This document shows positions 8,233 to 15,692 of a stretch of 32,855 bases of DNA, piece after piece. Origin of the DNA: Corallococcus terminator (GTDB lineage Bacteria; Myxococcota; Myxococcia; Myxococcales; Myxococcaceae); contig NZ_RAVZ01000067.1 in assembly GCF_003611635.1 (NCBI RefSeq), positions 1-32,855 of the forward strand, read 5' to 3'. The translations under genes and the position numbers were made by a program. Below the pieces are notes generated by a model. The model was not told the DNA's origin. It searched no databases and saw only the letters and a list, made by a program, of their open reading frames with translations. The number at the start of each line of letters is the position of its first letter. The stretch's first letter is position 1.

Positions 8233-8353
8233 ACGGAGCGTCCCACCGGGCGACGTCAGCCATTTTCTGTCAGTCATTGAGCGACCGACGGATCCCTGGC
8301 AAGGAAGACAAGACGGGGCCTGTCCAGCGGCGGCGCTGGCAAGGGGGAGGACC

Positions 8354-8656
8354 ATGTCGGATTCCATCGCCAGTGGAGGCGTTGCGCCGCCGGCCGCGGT
8401 GACTCGCGCGGTGGAGGACTTCGCGCGCCTGCACGGGCTCAGCCGGCGCGAGACACAGGTGGTGCTCTTCGCCGCGCGCGGGCTCGCGACGAAGGCCATC
8501 GCGAGCGAGCTGGGCATTGGCTACAAGACCGTCTCGCAGTACTGGACCCGGGCGTGCCAGAAGGTCCGGTGTTCAGGACACGCGGAGCTGCTGGCGGCGC
8601 TGCTGCACCATGCGCTGGAGGCCACGGCGCCCCCCACCGAGCCACACCGGCGCTGA
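8354..8656 (+). CDS. Stand-alone LuxR-type HTH transcriptional regulator
   Basis: This 100-residue protein consists almost only of a GerE/LuxR helix-turn-helix domain (about residues 27-90). The core HGLSRRETQVVLFAARGLATKAIASELGIGYKTVSQYWTRACQKV has the usual LSxRExxVxxxxxxGxxxKxIAxxLGIxxxTVxxYxxRxxxK pattern. There is no receiver, PAS or autoinducer domain, so it acts without a sensor part of its own or with a partner protein. GGGGGAGG sits just before the ATG at 8354. It is divergent from the secreted beta-helix gene, and a perfect dyad lies in the shared upstream region. Control of that gene or of itself is a reasonable guess. Confidence 0.85.
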   Translation: MSDSIASGGVAPPAAVTRAVEDFARLHGLSRRETQVVLFAARGLATKAIASELGIGYKTVSQYWTRACQKVRCSGHAELLAALLHHALEATAPPTEPHRR

Positions 8657-8666
8657 AGACGACGCC

Positions 8667-9323
8667 CTACCCCGCCGCGCGCACCATCTGGAGGACCAGC
8701 ACGAAGTGGAAGCCCGCGCCCACGATGGTCAGCGCGTGGAAGACCTCGTGGTAGCCGAAGACGCCGGGGATGGGGTTGGGGCGCTTGAAGGCATACGCCA
8801 GCGCGCCCGTTGTGTACGCGATGCCCCCGGCGATGATGAGCCCGCCGCCACCGGCGCCCAGCGCGCGGAAGACCTCACCGAAGTACGGCATCATGATCCA
8901 CCCCACCGCGACCGCCAGCGCCGCCGTGATGAACTTCGGCGCGGCCACCCAGAAGAGCGATTGCAGGATGCCGACGAGCGCCCCGACGTAGATGTAGAGC
9001 ATCAGCCGGTTGCCCAGCTCCTCCGGCAGCCCCAGCATCGCGACGGGCGTGTACGTGCCCGCGATGAGCAGGAAGATGGCCGCATGGTCCATCCGCCGCA
9101 TCCACGCTCGGCCCTTCGGTGCCCAGTTCACGCGGTGGTAGGTCGCGCTGATGGCGAACAACCCCACCAGGCTCAACGAATACAGCGCCGAAGCCAGCGC
9201 GGTGCGCGGCGTGGGCGCCAGCGCCACCAGCACCACCCCTGCCCCCACCGCGAACGCCGCCGCCCACTGGTGCAGCACGCCCCGCAGCTTCGGCTTGTCC
9301 AACGCCAGGACCGCCGTGGTCAT
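8667..9323 (-). CDS. PAQR / hemolysin III family membrane protein (YqfA-like)
   Basis: This 218-residue protein has seven predicted transmembrane segments. It carries the three PAQR signature patches: SATYHRVNW in the first conserved loop, MDHAAIFLLIAGTYTPVAM, and GYHEVFHALTIVGAGFHF near the C-terminus. The histidines and aspartate of these patches form the zinc site that in this superfamily supports a putative ceramidase-like hydrolase activity. The bacterial name hemolysin III is historical and does not show that this protein is haemolytic. ATG at 9323 with GGGGTG upstream is preferred over an upstream in-frame ATG at 9449, which would lie inside the TetR gene. It is divergent from a TetR regulator, the likely controller. 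Confidence 0.9.
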   Translation of the reverse strand: MTTAVLALDKPKLRGVLHQWAAAFAVGAGVVLVALAPTPRTALASALYSLSLVGLFAISATYHRVNWAPKGRAWMRRMDHAAIFLLIAGTYTPVAMLGLPEELGNRLMLYIYVGALVGILQSLFWVAAPKFITAALAVAVGWIMMPYFGEVFRALGAGGGGLIIAGGIAYTTGALAYAFKRPNPIPGVFGYHEVFHALTIVGAGFHFVLVLQMVRAAG

Positions 9324-9392
9324 GAGCACACCCCGCGGGCCGCGATATCCTGGAAGACGAAGCACTTCATGACGGTGACGACTCCTCGTCTT

Positions 9393-9408
9393 CCTACGAA
9401 ATGGTAGG
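9393..9408. promoter_or_regulatory. Candidate TetR operator
   Basis: CCTAC at 9393-9397 and GTAGG at 9404-9408 form a perfect dyad with a 6-base spacer, in the 106-base gap between the PAQR and TetR genes. A related half-site, GTAGGTT, recurs at 9434-9440 at the very start of the TetR gene. Dyads of this kind next to a divergent tetR gene are commonly the autoregulatory operator. Confidence 0.45.
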
Positions 9409-9429
9409 TTTCGGGCAGGTAAGTTACGT

Positions 9430-10089
9430 GTGGGTAGGTTCGAGGTCAACTTGAAGAAGAAGCAACGGCTGACGGGCGCGGAGCGCCGGGTCCAGTTGAT
9501 GGAGGTCGGGCGGTCGGTCTTCGCCTCGAAGGGCTACGAGGCCACTTCGATTGAAGAGGTCGCCCAGCAGGCAGGCGTGTCCAAACCCATCGTCTACGAG
9601 CACTTCGGCGCGAAGGAGGGGCTGTACGCGGCCATCGTGGACCGGGAGATGGAGGACCTGGTGGCGCGCGTGTCGCAGCGCATCGCGCAGGGGACGCCCC
9701 GGGAGCGCTTCGAGGAGGCCGTGCTGGCGTTCATGGGCTACGTGAAGGAGGAGCCCGCCGGCTTCGCGGTGCTGACGCGCGACTCACCCACGGCGGTGGC
9801 GCGGCGCGGGCTGACGCGTGTCATCGACGACCTGGCGCAGCGCGTGGGGGACGTCTTCCGCAGCGAGTTCGAGCGCGCGGGCTATTCCTCCAAGGTCGCG
9901 CCCATCTACGCCAACGCGCTTGTCGGCATGGTGACCCAGGTGGGGCACTGGTGGGCCGCGGAGGGCAAGGCGTTCTCCACGGAGAACGTGGCCCGGCATG
10001 TGGCGGCGCTCGGGTGGATGGGATTGCGGCACCTGCCCAAGGACCCCAGCGCGCCCGGCGTGAAGCGTGAGCCGAAGCGGCGGGGTTGA
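9430..10089 (+). CDS. TetR family transcriptional regulator
   Basis: This 219-residue repressor has an N-terminal TetR helix-turn-helix (about residues 17-63): RRVQLMEVGRSVFASKGYEATSIEEVAQQAGVSKPIVYEHFGAKEGLYAAIV. The C-terminal ligand-binding domain is all-helical, with FEEAVLAFMGYVKEEPAGFAVLTRD and a region ending GLRHLPK. Its ligand is unknown. The frame opens with GTG at 9430. A TTG at 9451 with GAGGT 6 bases upstream is an equally good start and would begin the protein at LKKKQRLTGAERR. It is divergent from the PAQR gene and probably represses it and itself through the dyad at 9393-9408. Two overlapping hairpins follow the stop. Confidence 0.9.
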   Translation: MGRFEVNLKKKQRLTGAERRVQLMEVGRSVFASKGYEATSIEEVAQQAGVSKPIVYEHFGAKEGLYAAIVDREMEDLVARVSQRIAQGTPRERFEEAVLAFMGYVKEEPAGFAVLTRDSPTAVARRGLTRVIDDLAQRVGDVFRSEFERAGYSSKVAPIYANALVGMVTQVGHWWAAEGKAFSTENVARHVAALGWMGLRHLPKDPSAPGVKREPKRRG

Positions 10090-10131
10090 GCCCGCGAACC
10101 CGCTGGCGGGCCCGTCCACGCAAGGACGGGC
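10090..10131. terminator. Overlapping hairpins between convergent genes
   Basis: GCCCGC (10090-10095) pairs with GCGGGC (10106-10111). GCCCGTCC (10110-10117) pairs with GGACGGGC (10124-10131) over a 6-base loop. The two stems share two bases, so they compete slightly. They fill the gap between the convergent TetR and lipoprotein genes and could stop transcription from both sides. No T-run is present. Confidence 0.5.
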
Positions 10132-10154
10132 ACCGCCACGAACCTGCGCGGTGA

Positions 10155-10991
10155 TTAGCAGCCGGTCAGCCAGACCTTGAGCGATTCCAGGCGGCGTCCC
10201 CCGCCCGTCGTTCCCGCGATGGCCCCACCCGAGCGCGTGCCCTGCCAGCCAATGCCTTCGACGTGGGCGTTGTAGTTGACCTGGCAGCCAGCGGGAGCCC
10301 CTGACAGCCAGATGCGGACCGCTTCCATCTGGCGGCTCTGGCCCGTCGTTCCGGCGGTGGCACCGTTGGCGTACTCGCCCGTCCACCCCACGCCGCCCAG
10401 GTGCACCGTGTAGTGGATGGACACGCCCGGCATGCTGAGCAGGTACAACTGCAGCGCCTCCGCGCGAAGCTCCAGTCCCCATGTGCCCGACATCACACCG
10501 TCCAGCACCCACTTCTCCCACCCGTAATCCTCGGTGTGAAGCCGGTAGCGGACCCCGGGGTAGCAGTCCATGGCGAGCTGATAGGTGCCGGTCTGGGTGG
10601 AGGTGTTGCCCCGGACCGTCGCGTAATAGGTGCCCGGATGCAGGTAGGCCTGGATGTAGGAAGCGGCCCCCACGCCACTGTCGTTGTCCTCGGCGATGAG
10701 CGTCGTGGTGCTGCTCGGGCCATAGAGCGACAGGTACGTGTCCGTCAGCGTCCCCGCGATCGTCTGGAACCTGCACTTGCCGCCGGCAGCAGAGTAGGAG
10801 TGCGTATACCGGGCGCCCGGCGAGGAGATCTGACCCGACTGCGTCAGCGCCCCCTGGGACGTCTCCAGCACTTCCTGCGCTTCGGGCGCGGCCGGTGCCT
10901 CTTCCAGTTCGGGGCCACAGCCCGTCACCATGAACGCCAGGGCCGCCACGGACATCCACGCACCACGCGCCAGGACCTTGAAACCAATCAT
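10155..10991 (-). CDS. Lipoprotein with PPC-like domain and three ChW-type repeats
   Basis: This 278-residue protein starts with a lipoprotein signal (hydrophobic SVAALAFMV, lipobox VTGC, modified Cys about residue 21). A linker rich in Glu, Ala and Pro follows. Residues 45-135 resemble a bacterial pre-peptidase C-terminal (PPC) domain: SYSAAGGKCRFQTIAG, then YLSLYGPSS and YYATVRGNTSTQTGTYQLAM. The last 140 residues hold three repeats of the clostridial hydrophobic W type. Each has a GW followed by G-A-xAGTTGxxRxLEx(V/L)xxWL. The first is more diverged (TEDYGWEKWVLDGVMSGTWG). ChW repeats are thought to act in surface protein or glycan binding. It is likely anchored in the outer membrane. ATG at 10991 with GGAG upstream fits the lipobox spacing. 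Confidence 0.85.
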   Translation of the reverse strand: MIGFKVLARGAWMSVAALAFMVTGCGPELEEAPAAPEAQEVLETSQGALTQSGQISSPGARYTHSYSAAGGKCRFQTIAGTLTDTYLSLYGPSSTTTLIAEDNDSGVGAASYIQAYLHPGTYYATVRGNTSTQTGTYQLAMDCYPGVRYRLHTEDYGWEKWVLDGVMSGTWGLELRAEALQLYLLSMPGVSIHYTVHLGGVGWTGEYANGATAGTTGQSRQMEAVRIWLSGAPAGCQVNYNAHVEGIGWQGTRSGGAIAGTTGGGRRLESLKVWLTGC

Positions 10992-11265
10992 TGGAGTCTC
11001 CACTCGGATTGAATCGGATTGGGCCGATGTCAGGGCATGCGCCGGTGCGCCAGGGTGGAGGCCGGCCCGACAGGGCACGACGCGGCGACCGCCACCAGGC
11101 GTGGGTTCACGACTTCATGTTCCCGGATGCTCCCCAACAGGGCTTCGGAAGAAAAACGACCACCGTCACTTTTCTTCAAAGAAATCCCAAGAATCCTGCT
11201 TAGACACCGAATCTCTACCTTGAACTGGGACGTGAACGGACGTCGTCAGTCCTCCCCGGACCCGA
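10992..11265. other. 274-base gap upstream of the lipoprotein gene
   Basis: No gene was found here. The stretch 11150-11220 is unusually AT-rich for this genome and contains TTTCTT-CA-AAGAAA (11171-11184), a perfect 6-bp dyad. It probably holds the promoter of the lipoprotein gene and the 3' end of the prpE transcript. No convincing -35/-10 pair was found. Confidence 0.4.
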
Positions 11266-13179
11266 CTACTCCTTGGGTCCCCGCGCCTTCATGGCGGCCT
11301 GGATACCTTCCAGCGCGGTGGGATCCTCGATGGTGGTGAGGTCGCCCGGCTCGCGCGCCTCGGCCACGGCCTGGATGCTGCGGCGCAACAGCTTGCCGGA
11401 GCGCGTCTTGGGCAGGTTGGCCACCAGGTGCACCTGGGCGGGGCGGGCCACGGCGCCCAGCGTGCGGCCCACGGTGTCCATCACCTCGCGCTCCAGCGCG
11501 GCGCGGTCCTCGTCGCGTTGCAGGCGGGTGGGGTCCTTGGGCACGGCGAAGGCCATCACCACCTGGCCCTTGAGGTCGTCCTTCACGCCCACCACCGCCA
11601 CCTCCGCGATGGCCGGGTGACCGCTGATGGCCTCCTCGATTTCACGCGTGCCCAGGCGGTGGCCGGCCACGTTGATGACGTCGTCGGTGCGCCCGAGGAT
11701 GAAGTAGTCGCCGTCCTCGTCGCGCGTGGCCCAGTCGAACGTGTTGTAGACAGGTGTTTCAAAGCTGGAGAAGTAGGTGGAGACGAAGCGCTCGTCGTCG
11801 CCCCACACCGTGGACAGACACCCTGGCGGCAGCGGCGGTTCAATCACCAGCACGCCCTTCTGGTTCGGGGCCGTCACCTCCGCGCCGCTCAGACCATCCA
11901 GCAACTTCACGCGGAAGCCGTAGATGGCCGCGCCGGGAGAGCCCAGCTTGCGCGGACGCGCCTGCACCCCGGGAACGGGCCCGAGGATGGGCCAGCCCGT
12001 CTCCGTCTGCCAGTAGTTGTCCAGCACCTTCGTGGCGGGCAGCGCCTCCGAAATCCACGCGTGCGTGGGCGCGTCCAGCGGCTCTCCCGCGAGGAACAGG
12101 TAGCGCAGGCGGGAGGTGTCGTGGCGCTTCAGGAAGGACGCGTCCTGCTTCTTGAGGACGCGGATGGCGGTGGGCGACGTGAACATCACGCTGACCTTGT
12201 GCTCCTCCACCAGCCGCCACCAGATGCTGGCATCCGGCCGGATGGGCAGGCCTTCATAGAGCACCGTCGTCATGCCATTCAGCAGCGGGCCATAGACGAT
12301 GTACGAGTGGCCCACCACCCAGCCGATGTCGCTGGCCGTGAACATCACCTCGCCGGGCTGGCCCGTGTAGATGTGGCGCATGGAGGCCGCCAGGGCCACC
12401 GCGTAGCCGCCCGTGTCGCGCTGCACGCCCTTGGGTTTCCCGGTGGTGCCGGACGTGTAGAGGATGTAGCTGGGCTCGGAGGACTCCAGCCATTCCACGG
12501 GCACCTGGGCACCTTCGTGCTTCTGGCCCAGCGTGGCGAAGTCCACGTCGCGTCCTGGCGCGAGCGAAGTACCGGGGACGAGCCCCCGGTTGAACACCAG
12601 CACGTGCGCGGGCGGGTGCTGGGCGAGTGTCAGCGCCTCATCCACCAGGGGCTTGTAGGGAACCACCCTGCCGGCGCGCATGCCCGCATCCGCGGTCACC
12701 AGCAGCACGGGTCGTGCGTCGTCGATGCGCATCGCGAGGCTGTGCGCCGCGAAGCCGCCGAACACCACGGAGTGGATGGCGCCCAGGCGCGTGCAGGCCA
12801 GCAGCGTGAAGACAGCCTCGGGCACCATGGGCATGTAGACGATGACGCGGTCGCCGCGTCCCACGCCCAATTCGCGCAGCATGGCCGCCACGCGGTTCAC
12901 CTCCGCGTGGAGCTGCGCATAGGTGTACTGGCGCCGCTGGTCGGTTTCGGTGGACTCGAAGATGAGCGCGGGCTGCTGGGCACGCGTGGCCAGGTGCCGG
13001 TCCACCGCGTTGTGGCACAGGTTGGTGCGGCCCCCGACGAACCAACGCGCGAAGGGAGGGCGCGAGGCATCGAGCACCTGGTCGAACGGGCGCTCCCAGT
13101 CGATGAGGCGGGCCTGCTCGGCCCAGAACGCATCCGGCTGGTCGAGGGAGTGCCGATAGAAGTCCTCGTAGCTGCCCAT
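11266..13179 (-). CDS. prpE: Propionate-CoA ligase (propionyl-CoA synthetase)
   Basis: This 637-residue AMP-forming acyl-CoA synthetase activates propionate to propionyl-CoA through a propionyl-adenylate. It matches PrpE rather than Acs over its full length: SYEDFYRHSLDQPDAFWAEQA at the start, PPFARWFVGGRTNLCHNAVDRHL, the ATP-binding loop YTSGTTGKPKG, SDIGWVVGHSYIVYGPLL, DNYWQTETGWPI and GRTDDVINVAGHRLGTREIEE. PKTRSGKLLRR follows, whose Lys596 is the adenylation lysine that can be acetylated. The ATG at 13179 has GGAG 7 bases upstream; the longer open frame beyond it is non-coding. No prpB, prpC or prpD genes are nearby. The product may enter the methylmalonyl-CoA route or serve as a primer for odd-chain fatty acids. 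Confidence 0.95.
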   Translation of the reverse strand: MGSYEDFYRHSLDQPDAFWAEQARLIDWERPFDQVLDASRPPFARWFVGGRTNLCHNAVDRHLATRAQQPALIFESTETDQRRQYTYAQLHAEVNRVAAMLRELGVGRGDRVIVYMPMVPEAVFTLLACTRLGAIHSVVFGGFAAHSLAMRIDDARPVLLVTADAGMRAGRVVPYKPLVDEALTLAQHPPAHVLVFNRGLVPGTSLAPGRDVDFATLGQKHEGAQVPVEWLESSEPSYILYTSGTTGKPKGVQRDTGGYAVALAASMRHIYTGQPGEVMFTASDIGWVVGHSYIVYGPLLNGMTTVLYEGLPIRPDASIWWRLVEEHKVSVMFTSPTAIRVLKKQDASFLKRHDTSRLRYLFLAGEPLDAPTHAWISEALPATKVLDNYWQTETGWPILGPVPGVQARPRKLGSPGAAIYGFRVKLLDGLSGAEVTAPNQKGVLVIEPPLPPGCLSTVWGDDERFVSTYFSSFETPVYNTFDWATRDEDGDYFILGRTDDVINVAGHRLGTREIEEAISGHPAIAEVAVVGVKDDLKGQVVMAFAVPKDPTRLQRDEDRAALEREVMDTVGRTLGAVARPAQVHLVANLPKTRSGKLLRRSIQAVAEAREPGDLTTIEDPTALEGIQAAMKARGPKE

Positions 13180-13326
13180 GCGTTCACTCCGTCGTGGGTG
13201 GGTGTCCATCACGATAGGGGTGGGCCTGCCGGAGAGGAAACCCTTCGGGTCCACGCGCGGGCGTGGTTGTCCTTCAGGCATCACGCGAGCCCCACGGGAA
13301 TACACACCCGAGCCGCGCCCGCGACC

Positions 13327-13340
13327 CCCGCCTGAGCGGG
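13327..13340 (-). terminator. Small hairpin downstream of the LamG protein gene
   Basis: CCCGC-CTGA-GCGGG forms a compact 5-bp stem with a 4-base loop, 34 bases past the stop at 13374 on the minus strand. No T-run follows. It is a weak terminator candidate in the 194-base gap before prpE. Confidence 0.3.
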
Positions 13341-13373
13341 AGCCCCGGGACGCGGAAGAAGACGGTGCGAACG

Positions 13374-15431
13374 TCAGCAGCCGGCCGGCCTCTGGGTGAG
13401 GGCGTAGACGAAGAGCGCGAAGTTGGCCACGAGCTGGAGGATCACGATGGCCACGTAGGCGCCTCCCGTGGCCCACAGCGCGGCGACCTGCAACAGGAGC
13501 ATGGCGCAGTTGGCGGCGATGGTGAACCAACTGCCCGTCAACACGGCGCCGAAGATCTTGCCCAGGGTCCCCGCCGTGTAGAACGCCTTGATGATCCGGA
13601 TGATGCTGTCGGCGTCCTGGACGGAGCTCTCCGCCACGCTCTTCACCGTGTTGAGCAGGGCGGTGCTCTCCGTGACGGCCTTCTGGATGGGGGAGATGAG
13701 CCGGGCGCCAGCGAAGCCCACACCGAACGCCGCCAGCAGCATGGAGAAGCCGGTCGCGGCCACGGTGACGATCCACCCGATGCACTCGGTGTTGACGCTC
13801 AACTGCATCCGGCCGGCTTCCACCTTGCCCTTCGCGGTGTGGTGGTAATAGACGAAGTGGTTGCCCTCCACCTGGCCGGTGAAGGCGCCCACGGGCGCGC
13901 CACCGGGTCCGCCCACCCGCGCCAGCCCCTGGTACAGGTTGTCGCGGGAGAGCGACCGCATCCGCTCACGCGTCGACTCGGGAAGGGTGGCCAGCAGGGG
14001 CTCCAGGGAAGCAAGGACGGCCTGCGCTTGGTCCTGCGTCAGCAGCTTCTGCGCGGGGAAGGCCACCGGCTGCGCGAAGCTCATCTGGGCGGAGGGCAAC
14101 GGCGGGTCGGCCTTCGCCAGTTGCTGCGCCGCGACGTCCGAGCCCGGGGGCGGCGTGGAGTCCGACGGCGGCGTGACGACGATGCTGGGGGTGGCCGTGT
14201 TGTGGAACAGCGGCGGGTTGCCGGTCACCTGGTTGCTCAGGACGGTGCCGTTCCACGCGTAGTACGCCACGCAGCCGTCGACGTCGCTGGGGTCCTGCGA
14301 CATGTACTGCTGCACCTCGCTGGCGGAGAGCGCCCGGGACCAGAGCCCCGCTGCCTGGAGGTGGCCCTGGAAGTCGTAGGCGGCCCCGCCCGCGACGCGG
14401 GAGCTGGGCTGGGCGCCGAACAGCCAGACGGGCTGCGCCAGCGTCGGCTGGACGACCCCGGGGATCTCCAGGGTGAGTTCGCCGTCCAGATAGAGGATGA
14501 GCGTGCTGCCGTCATAGGTGGCCGCCAGGTGGTGCCACGCGCCGGGGGGCAACCGCGTGATCTTCCCCCAGCCACGCTTGCCGTCGGTGACGTACCCGGA
14601 GGTCTGGAGGTTGTACCCGGTCTCGTCCCACTGCAGGCCCAGCGTGAAGCCCTCGTTGCTGACGCTGTCCAGACACGCGAACAGGGTGTGCGAATCCGCC
14701 TGGTAGGGAGAGGGCGCTTCCAGGTGGAACCACGCGTGCACGCTGAAGGGGCCGCCATCCGCCGACATCGTGAGGCCATCGCGGGGCGAGGGCTGCGCCG
14801 CCGCGTTCACCAGCCGCAGCGACGGGGCCAGCATCACCACCTGCGCGCCGTTCAGGAGGCTGGCCTGGCCCAGGTTGTGTCCGGAGACGTCCACGCTGGA
14901 GCCGTCGCTGAAGCTGTAGCAGGCGGCGAGCGTCGGGTCCGGCTGCGGCACGTCCCACACCGGCTTGAGCTGGTCTCCGGAACGCGCGGCGGACCAGAAG
15001 GCGACGTTGAAGAACTGCGCGTCGCAGCTCATTCCCAGCACGAACGGCGTCGTGCTGCGGGTGATGTTGGACTGGCTCCCTTCGATGAGGACCGTGCCGT
15101 CCACGTACACCGTGTATTCGCCGGCGCTGGTGCCGGTCGACTCGAAGTTGATCAGGACGTACTGCCACTCGTCGGGCCGCAGTTCGAGCCCCGAGAGCTG
15201 ACGCGACGACATGCCCGGGAGGCTGAACGTCAACTGCAGGCCGTGCAGCCCCAGGAACCAGTTCGAGCCGGACCCCAGCAACTTGCCGTCGTAGATTGGG
15301 GCGCGCGGGCGCAGCCAGAAACCGACGGCGTAGGACGTGCTACCGCTCAGGTCGAGCGGGCACTGCCCGCCGAACTGGACGTACTGGCCGTAGCGAACGT
15401 CGGCCGTGCCGTACTGATACATGGGTCGCAT
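13374..15431 (-). CDS. Two LamG-like domains with a hydrophobic, possibly membrane-inserting C-terminus
   Basis: This 685-residue protein has no signal peptide. Residues 10-190 and 205-385 each look like a LamG/concanavalin-type beta-sandwich: YAVGFWLRP, EWQYVLINF, YTVYVDGT, then FSVHAWFHLEAP, AWHHLAATYDGSTLILYLDGEL and AAGLWSRALSASEVQQYM. A Pro/Ser/Thr-rich linker (about 412-432) leads to a helical region (465-505). The final 135 residues alternate long hydrophobic segments (552-580, 620-650, 655-680) with an amphipathic stretch (583-615), and the protein ends in PAGC. The layout, sugar- or surface-binding modules without an export signal plus a hydrophobic tail, recalls pore-forming or effector proteins, but no such family is recognised. 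It is divergent from the SitA-like toxin gene. ATG at 15431 is favoured by GGAG upstream; ATG 15422 is possible. Confidence 0.8.
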   Translation of the reverse strand: MRPMYQYGTADVRYGQYVQFGGQCPLDLSGSTSYAVGFWLRPRAPIYDGKLLGSGSNWFLGLHGLQLTFSLPGMSSRQLSGLELRPDEWQYVLINFESTGTSAGEYTVYVDGTVLIEGSQSNITRSTTPFVLGMSCDAQFFNVAFWSAARSGDQLKPVWDVPQPDPTLAACYSFSDGSSVDVSGHNLGQASLLNGAQVVMLAPSLRLVNAAAQPSPRDGLTMSADGGPFSVHAWFHLEAPSPYQADSHTLFACLDSVSNEGFTLGLQWDETGYNLQTSGYVTDGKRGWGKITRLPPGAWHHLAATYDGSTLILYLDGELTLEIPGVVQPTLAQPVWLFGAQPSSRVAGGAAYDFQGHLQAAGLWSRALSASEVQQYMSQDPSDVDGCVAYYAWNGTVLSNQVTGNPPLFHNTATPSIVVTPPSDSTPPPGSDVAAQQLAKADPPLPSAQMSFAQPVAFPAQKLLTQDQAQAVLASLEPLLATLPESTRERMRSLSRDNLYQGLARVGGPGGAPVGAFTGQVEGNHFVYYHHTAKGKVEAGRMQLSVNTECIGWIVTVAATGFSMLLAAFGVGFAGARLISPIQKAVTESTALLNTVKSVAESSVQDADSIIRIIKAFYTAGTLGKIFGAVLTGSWFTIAANCAMLLLQVAALWATGGAYVAIVILQLVANFALFVYALTQRPAGC

Positions 15432-15692
15432 GGTGTGGGCTCCAGGTTGAGAGGAAGGCCCGCGCCCGGCGGAGGTGACGGGCGTCAGGACCGCCTCCAC
15501 GCAAGAGCAAGGGGCGCGCCATCGCGTGCGCGCTCGTGCTCCCTCGGAGCCGCGCGACGCGAGCACATCGCGTGCGTCCTGGCGTCACGCGGCCGAGTCA
15601 GGCCGGGACGCAAACCGCGAACGGGTTGCTCATTGATGGAGGCATCCCGAGAGAGTGAGTGACAGCATCTCTCTCGGAGGCCTGGAGCGCGG
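15432..15692. other. 261-base divergent gap between the LamG and SitA-like genes
   Basis: No gene is supported here. The region must carry promoters for both flanking genes. Its right end holds a strong hairpin, listed separately. No clear -10/-35 pair was identified by eye. Confidence 0.4.
15647..15677 (+). promoter_or_regulatory. Strong hairpin in the leader of the toxin gene
   Basis: CCGAGAGAG at 15647-15655 pairs perfectly with CTCTCTCGG at 15669-15677 over a 13-base loop. The stem ends 6 bases before the GGAG (15684-15687) that serves the TTG start at 15693, and its last two bases begin another GGAGG. It could be a DNA operator, or an RNA element limiting toxin translation or transcript entry. 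Confidence 0.5.

Noticed and set aside
11428-13335. 635-residue plus-strand frame opposite prpE
   Set aside because: It is a codon-bias shadow of prpE, rich in His, Arg and Gly, with no domain.
13263-15662. 799-residue plus-strand frame opposite the LamG protein
   Set aside because: It is antisense to a gene with two recognisable domains and has shadow-type composition.
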